DNA of 47,391 bases. Source: Candidatus Acidiferrales bacterium. Its GTDB lineage: Bacteria; Acidobacteriota; Terriglobia; Acidiferrales; UBA7541. The notes below the pieces were generated by a model. That model saw only the letters and a program-made list of their open reading frames with translations. It had not been told where the DNA came from and ran no database searches. Positions 24,255 through 33,007 of this stretch are shown here, one piece after another. Numbering within the stretch: the stretch's first letter is position 1; each line of letters begins with the position of its first letter. The DNA is taken from assembly GCA_030037775.1 (NCBI GenBank), contig JASHQB010000265.1, positions 1 to 47,391 of the forward strand. Direction: 5' to 3'. A program made the position numbers and the translations under genes.

Positions 24255-25238
24255 TTACTTCGTCTCCTCCGCTTTCTTCTGCGCCGGATCTTCGGTGGTA
24301 AGTTGCAAGAAAATCTCTTCCAGGCTGAGATTTTCGCCGCGAAGTTCAAAGAGAGGCCAGCCCTGGCCGACGATCTTCGCCGCGATCTGGCTGCGCAGGT
24401 CCTGGCCCTGCCGCGCTTCCACCACCGCGGTCATTCGCCCGCCGGAACCGACCGAGTCGACCTGTACTTTCTGCGCGCCCGGAATTTTCTGCAGCGTGTC
24501 GCGCAGCGCCTGTTCCGGGGCTTGCGCCTCCACGCGGATGCGTTCCCCGCCCTTGAGCTGGAGCGTCAGGTTCTCCGGAGTGTCTACGGCAACGATCTTG
24601 CCGTTGTTGATGATGATGACGCGGTCGCAGGTCATGCTCACTTCGGGCAGAATGTGGGTGGACAAAATAATCGTATGACTCCCGGCGAGGCTCTTGATCA
24701 AGTGGCGCACTTCGATGATTTGTTTTGGATCGAGCCCGACGGTGGGCTCATCGAGGATGATGACGTCGGGATCATGAACAATCGCCTGCGCCAAGCCGAC
24801 GCGCTGCCGGTACCCGCGAGAGAGCCTCTTGATCAATTCGCCGCGCTTGTCGGCGATCTTGGCCATCTCCGTCGCGGCCTCCACTCGTTGAGCTCTCTTT
24901 TCCGCGGGCACGTTTTTAATGCGCGCCACAAAGTCGAGATAATTGGCCACGGTCATGTCGAGGTACAGCGGCGGATTCTCCGGCAGGTAACCGATGCGGC
25001 GGCGCACCTCCATCGAATCATCGAATACGTCGAAGCCAGCGATCTTTGCGGTACCCTGCGTCGCCGGCAAGTATCCGGTCAGCACGCGCATGGTGGTCGT
25101 CTTGCCCGCGCCGTTCGGGCCAAGAAACCCGAGAATTTCGCCCTTGTTGACCGAAAAAGAGATGTTATTAACTGCGGTTTTTTCGCCGTATGCCTTCGTG
25201 AGGCCCTGAACTTCGATCAATCCGTTCCCTCCAGCCAT
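24255..25238 (-). CDS. ABC transporter ATPase (GldA-like)
   Basis: 327-aa ATP-binding subunit. Walker A is GPNGAGKTTTMRVL, the Q-loop region reads RIGYLPENPPLY, the signature is LSRGYRQRVGLAQAI, Walker B is VIILDEPTVGLDP and the H-loop is STHIL. A C-terminal extension of about 100 residues (from PENLTLQLKGGE onward) is typical of GldA/YadG-like ATPases. It is first of the ATPase-permease-GldG-DUF4340 operon, and a strong-looking promoter lies about 55 bases upstream. Confidence 0.93.
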   Translation of the reverse strand: MAGGNGLIEVQGLTKAYGEKTAVNNISFSVNKGEILGFLGPNGAGKTTTMRVLTGYLPATQGTAKIAGFDVFDDSMEVRRRIGYLPENPPLYLDMTVANYLDFVARIKNVPAEKRAQRVEAATEMAKIADKRGELIKRLSRGYRQRVGLAQAIVHDPDVIILDEPTVGLDPKQIIEVRHLIKSLAGSHTIILSTHILPEVSMTCDRVIIINNGKIVAVDTPENLTLQLKGGERIRVEAQAPEQALRDTLQKIPGAQKVQVDSVGSGGRMTAVVEARQGQDLRSQIAAKIVGQGWPLFELRGENLSLEEIFLQLTTEDPAQKKAEETK

Positions 25239-25294
25239 TTACGTCGAGGACGCCATTCGCTTCGGTGCGTCGCGCACTAAGATCCAAGCCGCCT

Positions 25295-25323
25295 TTTATA
25301 CTAAATTCACGGCTCGACGCCAA
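25295..25323 (-). promoter_or_regulatory. promoter of the GldA-like ABC operon
   Basis: Minus strand: TTGGCG (25323-25318), 17-base spacer, TATAAA (25300-25295). Spacing is ideal and the -10 matches 5 of 6. The transcript would have a leader of about 50 bases. Confidence 0.6.
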
Positions 25324-25502
25324 GAGTGTCATTAAAAATGCAATGCTTTCAAAACGAGTGTCGCCGGTAGTACATCGCAAAGAATCAGTTTCTTGAAATA
25401 AGGTTGCCTCGCTTCTTCGAGAAGGTATTGTTGCGTCAGGCGTTGACTGGCGGCCGGAGAAGCATTAACGTTCGCCGCCAGCACTCGATGCATGGCTCAA
25501 CG

Positions 25503-26858
25503 ATGAAGAATCGGTTGCTCTTGGCATTTTTGCTGGCTTGCGCGGCAGCGGGAGCCCTAGCGCTGGCAAGCCACTCAGGCATTGCCCACCTATCCGCAGC
25601 ATCGCTTGGGGCGATTCGCTGGCTGGCGATTCTCCTACTCGCCATTTATGCCACAGTGCGCCGGTCGCTGACTCTGTGGATTTTGACGGGCCTGCTGGCT
25701 GGAGCTGAGCTTGGCTACGACGCGCCCAGCACCGCCGTGAAATGCCAGATTTTCGGTTCGATTTTCCTAAGGCTCATCAAGGTCATCATTGCGCCTCTGC
25801 TGTTTGGCACTTTGGTCGTGGGCATCGCGGGCCATTCGGAACTGAAAAAAGTGGGCCGCATGGCCGTAAAGGCGCTCATCTATTTTGAAGTTGTCTCCAC
25901 AATCGCGTTGATCATCGGCCTGATCGCGATCAACGTGAGCCGCGCGGGTGTCGGCGTGCATCTGCCCGCCGAGACAAATCAACAAGCATTGCCTTCTTCG
26001 ACGCAGCCAACCAGCCAGCTCATCCTGAACATTTTTCCCGAGAACATCGCCAAGTCCGTGGCCGACGGACAAGTGCTGCAAGTGGTTGTTTTCAGCATTC
26101 TGTTCGCGATAGGACTTGCATTGGTGAAGGAGCCGAAGCGCCGCCCGATGGTTGCCTTCGCGGAAAGCCTTTCCGAGGTGATGTTCAAGTTCACGAACCT
26201 CGTGATGTATACGGCGCCGCTCGGCGTGTTTGGCGCGATCGCCTATACGACGGGCCATCTGGGACTCAGCGTCATGTTTCCCTTGCTCAAACTCTTGGCG
26301 ACACTGTACGTTGCGCTGATCGCCTTTGCCCTCCTTGTGCTCTTGCCCATCGCCTTGATGGCGCGCATTCCGCTCGGTAAGTTTCTTCGCGCGATTGCCG
26401 AGCCGACGACGATCGCGTTCGGAACCAGCAGCTCCGAAGCCGCCCTGCCGAGCGCCATGGAGCAACTGGAGAAGTTCGGCGTGCCTCGGGGAATTGTCGC
26501 GTTTGTGATGCCCACGGGATACAGCTTCAATCTCGCGGGCTCCAGTCTCTATGAATCGCTGGCGGTGATTTTCATGGCTCAGGCGGCGGGCATCCACTTG
26601 GGATTCGGGCAACAATTCGTGCTGCTCATGACTTTGCTGCTGAGCAGCAAAGGCACCGCCGGAGTCGCCAGGGCTGGGCTGGTAATTGTTCTTGCCGCAG
26701 CCGTTTCCATGCATCTGCCGATGGAGCCGTTTTATCTCTTGTTTGGCGTCGACGCCCTGATGGATATGGTCCGCACCGTGGTCAACGTTGTGGGCAACTG
26801 CCTCGCGACCGTGGTCGTGGCGCGATGGGAGGGTGAGGTGCCGGCCGCGAACGACTAA
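25503..26858 (+). CDS. dicarboxylate/amino acid:cation symporter (DAACS/SDF family)
   Basis: 451-aa inner-membrane secondary transporter taking up C4-dicarboxylates or acidic amino acids with Na+ or H+. The family hallmarks are FLRLIKVIIAPLLFGTLVVG, the serine-rich hairpin TIAFGTSSSEAALPSAMEQL, and PTGYSFNLAGSSLYESLAVIF with the substrate and ion-binding region GKGTAGVARAG. Eight transmembrane segments plus two re-entrant hairpins fit the length. An extra hydrophobic segment of about 60 residues precedes the usual N-terminus. ATG 25503 is chosen; the open frame extends to a TTG at 25404 without a clear ribosome site. Transcribed alone, divergent from the ABC operon. Confidence 0.92.
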   Translation: MKNRLLLAFLLACAAAGALALASHSGIAHLSAASLGAIRWLAILLLAIYATVRRSLTLWILTGLLAGAELGYDAPSTAVKCQIFGSIFLRLIKVIIAPLLFGTLVVGIAGHSELKKVGRMAVKALIYFEVVSTIALIIGLIAINVSRAGVGVHLPAETNQQALPSSTQPTSQLILNIFPENIAKSVADGQVLQVVVFSILFAIGLALVKEPKRRPMVAFAESLSEVMFKFTNLVMYTAPLGVFGAIAYTTGHLGLSVMFPLLKLLATLYVALIAFALLVLLPIALMARIPLGKFLRAIAEPTTIAFGTSSSEAALPSAMEQLEKFGVPRGIVAFVMPTGYSFNLAGSSLYESLAVIFMAQAAGIHLGFGQQFVLLMTLLLSSKGTAGVARAGLVIVLAAAVSMHLPMEPFYLLFGVDALMDMVRTVVNVVGNCLATVVVARWEGEVPAAND

Positions 26859-26936
26859 TCGCTCCTTCGAGAGGAATTCCTGCGGGCAACATCATCCCAA
26901 GCCGACGCATCCAGAACCCTGTGACAGACAGCGTGG

Positions 26937-26956
26937 GGCGCCCCGGGGGAGGCGCC
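26937..26956 (+). terminator. weak GC-rich hairpin after the symporter
   Basis: GGCGCC (26937-26942) and GGCGCC (26951-26956) enclose an 8-base G-rich loop, 78 bases after the symporter stop. There is no T tract, so termination is only a possibility. Confidence 0.3.
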
Positions 26957-26987
26957 GTGCGGCGAAAAACCGAATACTCGTTTCAAG

Positions 26988-27029
26988 GTCAACATGCGCG
27001 TTGACACTGCGGACCGCTTTTGTTATTCA
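26988..27029 (+). promoter_or_regulatory. promoter with overlapping inverted repeat before the Ig-repeat lipoprotein
   Basis: A consensus -35 TTGACA (27001-27006), 17-base spacer and TATTCA (27024-27029). The inverted repeat GTCAAC-N6-GTTGAC (26988-27005) covers the -35, which would suit a repressor site. The leader would be about 100 bases. Confidence 0.5.
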
Positions 27030-27133
27030 ACTTGTTTGCTTTGTGGCCCAGGGGCTCACAAGTCTGTCCCACGCCGGAAATGGCCCTACCCGGTGGGTTG
27101 TGACTTCCACTGAGGAGATGGACTGCTGATACG

Positions 27134-29776
27134 ATGAAGTGTTGCCATAATCCGCTGAAATGGAAACTGGATGTAGCATTGGCCGGATTCGGCTCGGCCC
27201 TGCTGCTAGCCGTCCTGCTTACTGGCTGCGGGGGCGTGACTGGCCTCGCTGTTGAGCTTACTCCCAGCTCAAATCAAGCCGTCGATCAGAACCAGTCGGT
27301 TTCCTTCACCGCGTTCGTCCCGGGCGATACTTCGAATTCCGGCGTGACGTGGAGCTTGACCGGCGCGCACTGCAAGGGCGCAGCGTGCGGCACCTTTTCG
27401 AGCAGTACGCCGTTCGCCGCAACCTATCAGGCTCCCAAGTCGGTCGGCAACCTGCTCACTGTCACGCTGACAGCCACTTCCGTAGCCGAGAACAGTTCCT
27501 ATGCGACGCTGAATATTGTTGTTAGTCCGGCTCCCGTAATCTCCACAACGGCCTTGCCGGGCGTACTGAATGGCGCCGACTACAGCGAACAGGTGATCGC
27601 CAACGGTGGCGTGGCTCCGCTGGTGTTCACTGTTTCGTCCGGCAGCCTGCCTCCCGGCTTGAACCTCAACACCAACGGTTTCATCACCGGCCGCACAACC
27701 TCCGATGGCGGAGCGTTTACCTTCAGCGTGACGGTCACGGATCAGGGCAGCCCGCCGCTCACTGCCACGAATTCCTATACACTCGATGTTGCACCCGCAC
27801 CGCCTCTGTCTGTTGCTACTATCTCACTCCAGAACGCCGCCCAAGGCACCCCTTACAGTCTCGCGCTCGCAGCTTCGGGAGGAGTGCCGCCTCTCACTTG
27901 GAGCATTACCGCGGGCGCTTTGCCGCCCGGCTTGAGTTTGGCTCCGGCAACCGGACAGATCTCGGGCACTCCAACGACCCAGGGTACGTATCCTCTTACC
28001 GTGGAGGTTACGGACTCCTCGCTCCTGCCTCCCAGTAACCAACCTCAAACCGCAACGCAAGCGCTAAGCCTCACGGTTGGGCCGCCGAACGCCCTTGTGA
28101 TCGTCACTACGTCACTGCCGGAAGCCGAATCGGCAAGCCTGTACAGCCAAACGATTCTCGAGAGTGGCGGGGTCGGCCCGTATAACTGGACGATCACGAA
28201 CGGAATACTGCCTTCCGGAATGTCCCTCGACGCTACGACTGGGGCCATCTCCGGAACGGCGACAGCTATCGCGACCAACACGTTCACCATTCAAGTGACC
28301 GATTCGGAGAGTCCTCCTGCATCTGCTTCAGCAACGCTGACGATTTCCACGATCGCGGCGGTGAACAACAATGCCTTGCTCAACGGTAACTATGTTTTCA
28401 TCTTCAGTGGATACGATCCGAGTGGTCCCGTGGTTCTTGGTGGCGGACTGGTGGCGGACGGTGCCGGCAACGTTAACGGCACTATAGACAGCAACAATAT
28501 CAACCCGATCGGCTCCATTTACAATAACGGGCCAGGACCCACACTGGGAAACGCGCTGACAGGGACCTACACGATGGGGCCCGATGGGCGCGGCACTCTC
28601 AACGTAACGGTGAACGCTATCCAATATACTTACATATTGACGCTCGACGGGGATGGGAACGGGCAATTCATCGAAGCAGATTCATCGTCGAATGAGACGC
28701 GCGGGACAGGGATTCTACGAAAGCAGCCGACCATACCCAATTTTGTTGCTGCAAATTTCGGCGGAGGCTACGCTTTCCAGCTGGCAGGGATTGACTCGAA
28801 CGGCAAACGGGCCACGTACGCCGGCGTTTTTCAAGCTGACGGCGTAGGCCTTTTCGCAAACGGCGACGCCGACACCAATGACGCCGGCACGGTCGGCACC
28901 AACATCACCGGTGTTTCGGGGACGTTTCTGGTTGCGCAAAACGGCCGGGGAAATGCATCGATTTCCATTCCTGGCCAAGGAACGCTTAGCTTCATTTTCT
29001 ACATGGTCAGTCCTTCCGATGTCCTGTTCATGGGATTCGATTCGTTGAACTCGTCGCATCCTATGACCACAGGCGAGGCCATCCTGCAAACCCAGCCGTC
29101 CTTCGATGCCACTTCCATGATGGGTTCGAGCATCGTGACCACAACCGGCCAGAATACTTCGGGAAACTCCAGCGTTCTGCTGGCGCAGCTCTCCGGAAAC
29201 GGGACCAGCACGATAAACGCGGCCATCAACGGAAATAATGGCGGCTCGATCACGGCCACAAGCGCGAGCGGCACTTACGCGGTGGGGTCAAACGGCCGCG
29301 TCTCCATGAGCGGTCTCGGGAGTCAACTGAGCGTGCTCTATCTCATCTCTCCCAATTACGGTTTCGCGATTGGGCAAGATTCCGCGGCGTCCTCTGGTCT
29401 CGCCGAAGCGCAGGCCGCGGGTCCCTTCACGGCCGCATCCTTCGACAGTTACTTCAGCTTCGGCCCGCCTTTTGCAGGTTCCCCTGTGACCGGCGGCAGT
29501 CAGACGAATGCGTTCGTTGGTTCTATTCTCTCGAATGGCGTATCCAGCATCTCCGGCAAGATTGGCGAAGTAACAGGCGCGGACACTGTCACTACAAATT
29601 CGGCCACCCAGGGAAGCTACACGGTTGCTTCGAGCGGTAGCGGCTTTGTCAGCTTCGGCTCTCCCTCGCAGTTGCCCTCACAGTTCGTCTTTTACATCGT
29701 ATCGCCTACGGCAGTTCGAGCTATTTCTGCTGTGCCCTCCGACACCCAGCCAATGGTCTTCTTCATGAATCATTAG
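27134..29776 (+). CDS. large lipoprotein with putative-Ig (He_PIG) repeats
   Basis: 880-aa surface-type protein. The N-terminal signal peptide ends in LLTGC, a lipobox, so Cys32 is probably lipidated. A first Ig-like domain (about residues 40-130, VELTPSSNQAVDQNQSVSF) is followed by three putative-Ig domains (about 135-220, 225-315 and 320-405), each with the GG-x-x-P-x-x-x-x-x-x-G-x-LPPGL pattern (SGSLPPGLNLN, AGALPPGLSLA, NGILPSGMSLD). The C-terminal half (from about residue 410) is built of repeated LLNGNYVFIFSGYD-like and GTYTMGPDGRGTLNV-like beta units. Such proteins are common and repeat-rich in Acidobacteriota and are likely cell-surface or secreted. No catalytic domain seen. The ligand is unknown. 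Confidence 0.85.
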   Translation: MKCCHNPLKWKLDVALAGFGSALLLAVLLTGCGGVTGLAVELTPSSNQAVDQNQSVSFTAFVPGDTSNSGVTWSLTGAHCKGAACGTFSSSTPFAATYQAPKSVGNLLTVTLTATSVAENSSYATLNIVVSPAPVISTTALPGVLNGADYSEQVIANGGVAPLVFTVSSGSLPPGLNLNTNGFITGRTTSDGGAFTFSVTVTDQGSPPLTATNSYTLDVAPAPPLSVATISLQNAAQGTPYSLALAASGGVPPLTWSITAGALPPGLSLAPATGQISGTPTTQGTYPLTVEVTDSSLLPPSNQPQTATQALSLTVGPPNALVIVTTSLPEAESASLYSQTILESGGVGPYNWTITNGILPSGMSLDATTGAISGTATAIATNTFTIQVTDSESPPASASATLTISTIAAVNNNALLNGNYVFIFSGYDPSGPVVLGGGLVADGAGNVNGTIDSNNINPIGSIYNNGPGPTLGNALTGTYTMGPDGRGTLNVTVNAIQYTYILTLDGDGNGQFIEADSSSNETRGTGILRKQPTIPNFVAANFGGGYAFQLAGIDSNGKRATYAGVFQADGVGLFANGDADTNDAGTVGTNITGVSGTFLVAQNGRGNASISIPGQGTLSFIFYMVSPSDVLFMGFDSLNSSHPMTTGEAILQTQPSFDATSMMGSSIVTTTGQNTSGNSSVLLAQLSGNGTSTINAAINGNNGGSITATSASGTYAVGSNGRVSMSGLGSQLSVLYLISPNYGFAIGQDSAASSGLAEAQAAGPFTAASFDSYFSFGPPFAGSPVTGGSQTNAFVGSILSNGVSSISGKIGEVTGADTVTTNSATQGSYTVASSGSGFVSFGSPSQLPSQFVFYIVSPTAVRAISAVPSDTQPMVFFMNH

Positions 29777-29886
29777 TCGGCCCGCCCACTCGAAACTCTC
29801 GCAATGGAAGTCTTGCGCTTGAATCTGGACACATTGACGACGCGAATCGATGAGGGCCCTAAAACTGGCGGATTTTACGGCGAAGA

Positions 29887-30645
29887 CTAGAGAGCGGTTG
29901 TGACCGAGGTGCCCGCAGCGGCGAAGACCGCAGACATTTCCTTGCGAGCGAGCGGTAGGAAGTGCTGGACAATAGCCGGATCGAACTGGCTGCCGCTTGC
30001 TTCCAGCAGACGCCGCTCCGCCTCTTCGAACGGCAAGCCGTTTCGATACGGTCGTGTAGAGACCATCGCGTCGAACGAATCGATCACCGAAACAATTCGT
30101 GACCCAACCGGAATTTCCTCGCCCTTCAGGCCGCCGGGGTATCCTTTGCCGTCGAAACTCTCGTGATGGTGAAGGATCAGCAGGCTGGCTCTCTCCAGGC
30201 CGGGAATCCGCCGCAAGACCACCCAACCGTACTCGGGATGTTTTTTCATCAACTCGTATTCTTCGGCCGTCAGCCGAGACGGCTTATTGAGAATTGCATC
30301 CGGGATTCCGATTTTTCCTATGTCGTGCAGAAGCGCGGCGACTTCAATATCCGCCAACTTGCTTTCGCCCAGCCCAAGCTGCCCTGCGACATGGAGCGCC
30401 CATTCGGCCAGACGGGTGCTGTGCACGCCGGTGTTGAGGTCTTTCAGGTCGAGCAGCTGATTGAACGAACAGACCACTGAGGTGCGAAGGGCCAAAAGTT
30501 TTTCTTCGACTTGCTTGATACGCAATGGCCCGCACTGAGAATTCTGTGGAGCGCGCCCTACGAGGTTCGGGACAAAGGAAGAGCTCCCGATAGCAAGCCC
30601 TGCCGTTGTCCCGGCCACACCCATTGTCGATTCGCTGGCCAACAT
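29887..30645 (-). CDS. HD-GYP domain phosphodiesterase without receiver
   Basis: 252-aa predicted cyclic-di-GMP phosphodiesterase. An unassigned N-terminus of about 55 residues (with a short hydrophobic Gly/Ala stretch) precedes a full HD-GYP domain: VHSTRLAEWA, HD at 107-108 in ALLHDIGKIGIPD, then HHHESFDGKGYPGGLKGEE (GYP at 168-170) and DSFDAMVSTRPYR. Metal- and GYP-motif residues are intact. Unlike the protein at 6197-7276 it has no receiver domain. ATG 30645 has GGAG at 6-base spacing. It is 36 bases after the subtilase gene and probably the last gene of that run. Confidence 0.88.
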   Translation of the reverse strand: MLASESTMGVAGTTAGLAIGSSSFVPNLVGRAPQNSQCGPLRIKQVEEKLLALRTSVVCSFNQLLDLKDLNTGVHSTRLAEWALHVAGQLGLGESKLADIEVAALLHDIGKIGIPDAILNKPSRLTAEEYELMKKHPEYGWVVLRRIPGLERASLLILHHHESFDGKGYPGGLKGEEIPVGSRIVSVIDSFDAMVSTRPYRNGLPFEEAERRLLEASGSQFDPAIVQHFLPLARKEMSAVFAAAGTSVTTAL

Positions 30646-30681
30646 CGCGCACTCCGGAATCGTTGTTTCTCGCTGCTCGGG

Positions 30682-32076
30682 CTATTGCTGGAAAAGCCAG
30701 GCGAGCGCGCTGTAGACGTCGAGCTCACCGTAGCCCATGTTTGGACCAATCCAGTTTGCATTCGAGATAGCAGTTGCAGCCGTGGATTGGTTCATTTGCG
30801 GCTGATGATTAATGAGCAGAGCAACGGTGCCGGCAACCATCGGTGAGGTAAACGAAGTGCCAGACGTCACCGAGTAAGTGCCGAACGGGTACGTACTGAC
30901 GACGTTCTCGCCCGGCGCAGCCACCCACACGACCTGATCCCCATAATTGGAGAAACTCGAGCGCTGATCGACGTCATTCGTGGACGCGACGCCCATCACA
31001 TTTTGCAGACCGGCGGGATAGACGACTTCATCTTCTCCGTCGTTGCCGGACGACGCCACGCAAACCACGTTGTTTGAGTTTGCGTAGTTTATGGCATCGG
31101 CCAATTCCGTCGAACTCGTCGAGAGTTCAAAGCTCATGTTGATGACGTTCGCGTTGTTTTGCACGGCATAATAAATGCCGCTCAGAATATTGGAAAGCGT
31201 ACCGGTCCCGTTGGCGCTGAATGTTTTCACGGGCAAAAGGCGAGCCGTTGGCGCGACCAGGTGGATCATGCCCATCACTTCCGTGCCATGACCAAAGGCA
31301 GAATACGGTGAACCATCCAGCATGGCGGCCGTATGCTGATCTAGCATCGCCGCGGTATGCTGGTCCACGAAAGCTGCTTGGCACGAGCTGCACGCCGTGC
31401 CGGTCGCTCCGTTCAGGTCCGTCATTTCCGAGCCGCCGGGCTGGTTGCGCGTGAAGTCGTAGCCCAGCAGCAAGACTGGTTTGAGCGCCGGGTGGTTCGG
31501 ATCAACACCCGTGTCGATGTCAGCGACAATCCCGGAACCCGTCAAGCCGAAGGCGTTCTGCGCCTGAGGCAGGTCGATTATTCCGGTGGCGGGCTGGTTC
31601 ACATAGCCGTTCCACACGATAGAGCCGTAATAGTTCACCGGACTTTCCTGATACAAGTACGTCGGAACAGTGGTCAAAAATGGCCCGGCGTTTGAAATCA
31701 CGGGAAGAACTACTAGTTGATCCGGCTCGGCGTCTATAATGCCGTCAACCAGCTCCAGAAGATCGGCAAGGACGCTGGGAAGCAGGCCCTGAGCTGGCTG
31801 CACCAAGAAAACCTGGTTTTCGCTGCCATCGAGATTGCGCAGAACGGTGCAGCCGTTCGCCAAGCAGACGTTCTGGAGGCCGCTCAAGCCGAGGTTCGTC
31901 CGCACGATAACCGCTTGTGGCTGACCGACTAGGTCCCCGACTGTCGCGGACACGCTCTGCGTAATATCAGAAACCAGGCTTCCAAGAAGTCCCTGGGCTG
32001 CTGCTACTCTTGGGAACAGCCCCAGAGTCAGCAATGTCAGAATCAAAGTTAACCGCCTCAAAGTTAACCGCTTCAT
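30682..32076 (-). CDS. secreted S8 family subtilisin-like serine protease
   Basis: 464-aa exported subtilase. Residues 1-28 are a signal peptide ending PRVAAAQ. A propeptide-like region (about 30-170) precedes the catalytic domain with Asp188 in VADIDTGVDPNH, His263 in FGHGTEVMGMIH and Ser408 in SGTSFTSPMVAG, plus the oxyanion region ASSGNDGEDE, so the triad is complete. Just before the catalytic His lies a perfect tandem duplication of DQHTAAML (residues 238-253). ATG 32076 has AAAGGAG 9 bases upstream; a start nine residues earlier is less supported. It follows the zinc-finger protein gene by 102 bases and precedes the HD-GYP gene by 36. Confidence 0.92.
   Translation of the reverse strand: MKRLTLRRLTLILTLLTLGLFPRVAAAQGLLGSLVSDITQSVSATVGDLVGQPQAVIVRTNLGLSGLQNVCLANGCTVLRNLDGSENQVFLVQPAQGLLPSVLADLLELVDGIIDAEPDQLVVLPVISNAGPFLTTVPTYLYQESPVNYYGSIVWNGYVNQPATGIIDLPQAQNAFGLTGSGIVADIDTGVDPNHPALKPVLLLGYDFTRNQPGGSEMTDLNGATGTACSSCQAAFVDQHTAAMLDQHTAAMLDGSPYSAFGHGTEVMGMIHLVAPTARLLPVKTFSANGTGTLSNILSGIYYAVQNNANVINMSFELSTSSTELADAINYANSNNVVCVASSGNDGEDEVVYPAGLQNVMGVASTNDVDQRSSFSNYGDQVVWVAAPGENVVSTYPFGTYSVTSGTSFTSPMVAGTVALLINHQPQMNQSTAATAISNANWIGPNMGYGELDVYSALAWLFQQ
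31318..31365 (-). repeat. tandem 24-base in-frame duplication in the subtilase gene
   Basis: Two adjacent units encode DQHTAAML-DQHTAAML immediately before the catalytic-His segment. The DNA copies are similar but not identical, so this is not a fresh slippage or assembly artefact. Confidence 0.85.
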
Positions 32077-32178
32077 GGTCGCCTGCTCCTTTGGCCGAAT
32101 CACCCGCTGAGAGTTCTAGTCTGCTACAACCAACGAACCGCTCAATGGTACAGACGGACGATTTCAGCACCTGAGATA

Positions 32179-32874
32179 CTATTCACCTTTCCTAGTACTT
32201 CGGTTCTTCCGAGTCATCATTTCATTAAATATTTTAGAATCAACCGACTCCAGCTTGCCGGTCAGAGCGGATACAGAGGGTACCAGAAGGCGAATCCTGA
32301 TATCCCGCGCCCGGGGTAATGCGAGCCGCAATTGGAGTTGCCCTTCCAAGGGGCATTCCAATTGGAACTCGCCGAGCGCATTCGTCTGCGAATGAGCCAC
32401 GACCTTGCTGCCGCGCAAAAGCGTGACGGTGGCCACAGAACCGGCCTTCGCGGGATCAGCCGCGTTCAGGACCTGTCCTACCAACGATACTTTGTCTGAA
32501 TCCATTTGCGGCTCCATACGCAGGTCGATTCGATAGGTCCCGACACCGTAAAGCATTTGCCGAGCGGTAGTTGCCATCGATCGAACACCGGCCGTGACTG
32601 GATTTTGAAAGCTGTCAAATAGCAGCTGTACCACTGACGCCTTTCCCGGGCGGGCATGGATCGGCAAAAGGCCCTTCGCGGTCCGCGTGGCGCTCTCTGG
32701 TGGCTCGTAAGAGTGCTCACGCCGGGCAACTTCGCGCACGCGTACCCAGGTCCCTAGGGCCTCACTGCACTGCTTACAGCCGGCGTCAAGATGAGCTCGC
32801 ATTCTCTCTTTCCTGTTGCTATCGACGACATCTCGGGCGAAATCGGCCCACTCCGTCAACGAAAAATGTTTCAT
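32179..32874 (-). CDS. zinc-finger anti-sigma-like protein with carboxypeptidase-regulatory-like domain
   Basis: 231-aa protein. The N-terminus resembles zinc-binding anti-sigma (zf-HC2/ZAS) modules: His28-x4-Cys33-x2-Cys36 in RMRAHLDAGCKQCSEAL, with another His at residue 3. The usual spacing is H-x3-C-x2-C, so it is slightly atypical. No transmembrane helix is apparent. The C-terminal part (about 125-210) is beta-rich and looks like a carboxypeptidase-regulatory/Ig-like fold (VSLVGQVLNAADP, VTLLRGSKVVAHSQTNALGE). The ATG 32874 start is chosen because the zinc module begins there; the frame extends to 33039 across the CHAT stop region. It follows the sigma-CHAT pair and may regulate the sigma factor (inference). 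Confidence 0.75.
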   Translation of the reverse strand: MKHFSLTEWADFARDVVDSNRKERMRAHLDAGCKQCSEALGTWVRVREVARREHSYEPPESATRTAKGLLPIHARPGKASVVQLLFDSFQNPVTAGVRSMATTARQMLYGVGTYRIDLRMEPQMDSDKVSLVGQVLNAADPAKAGSVATVTLLRGSKVVAHSQTNALGEFQLECPLEGQLQLRLALPRARDIRIRLLVPSVSALTGKLESVDSKIFNEMMTRKNRSTRKGE

Positions 32875-33007
32875 CTTCGCCCCCCAAAAAGTTTGCAAAT
32901 CCAGCGCTGCCAATTGCTTGGCATGCCGCCTCCCATTCCCTGCCTGTCTATAAGGGTATTGGCCCGCCGAAAAAATATAGGGGAGGAGAAAAATACTTGT
33001 GGCGGAC

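Noticed and set aside
25767-26714. 315-aa minus-strand reading frame in the symporter gene
   Set aside because: His/Gln-rich shadow of a hydrophobic transporter; typical of frames opposite membrane proteins.
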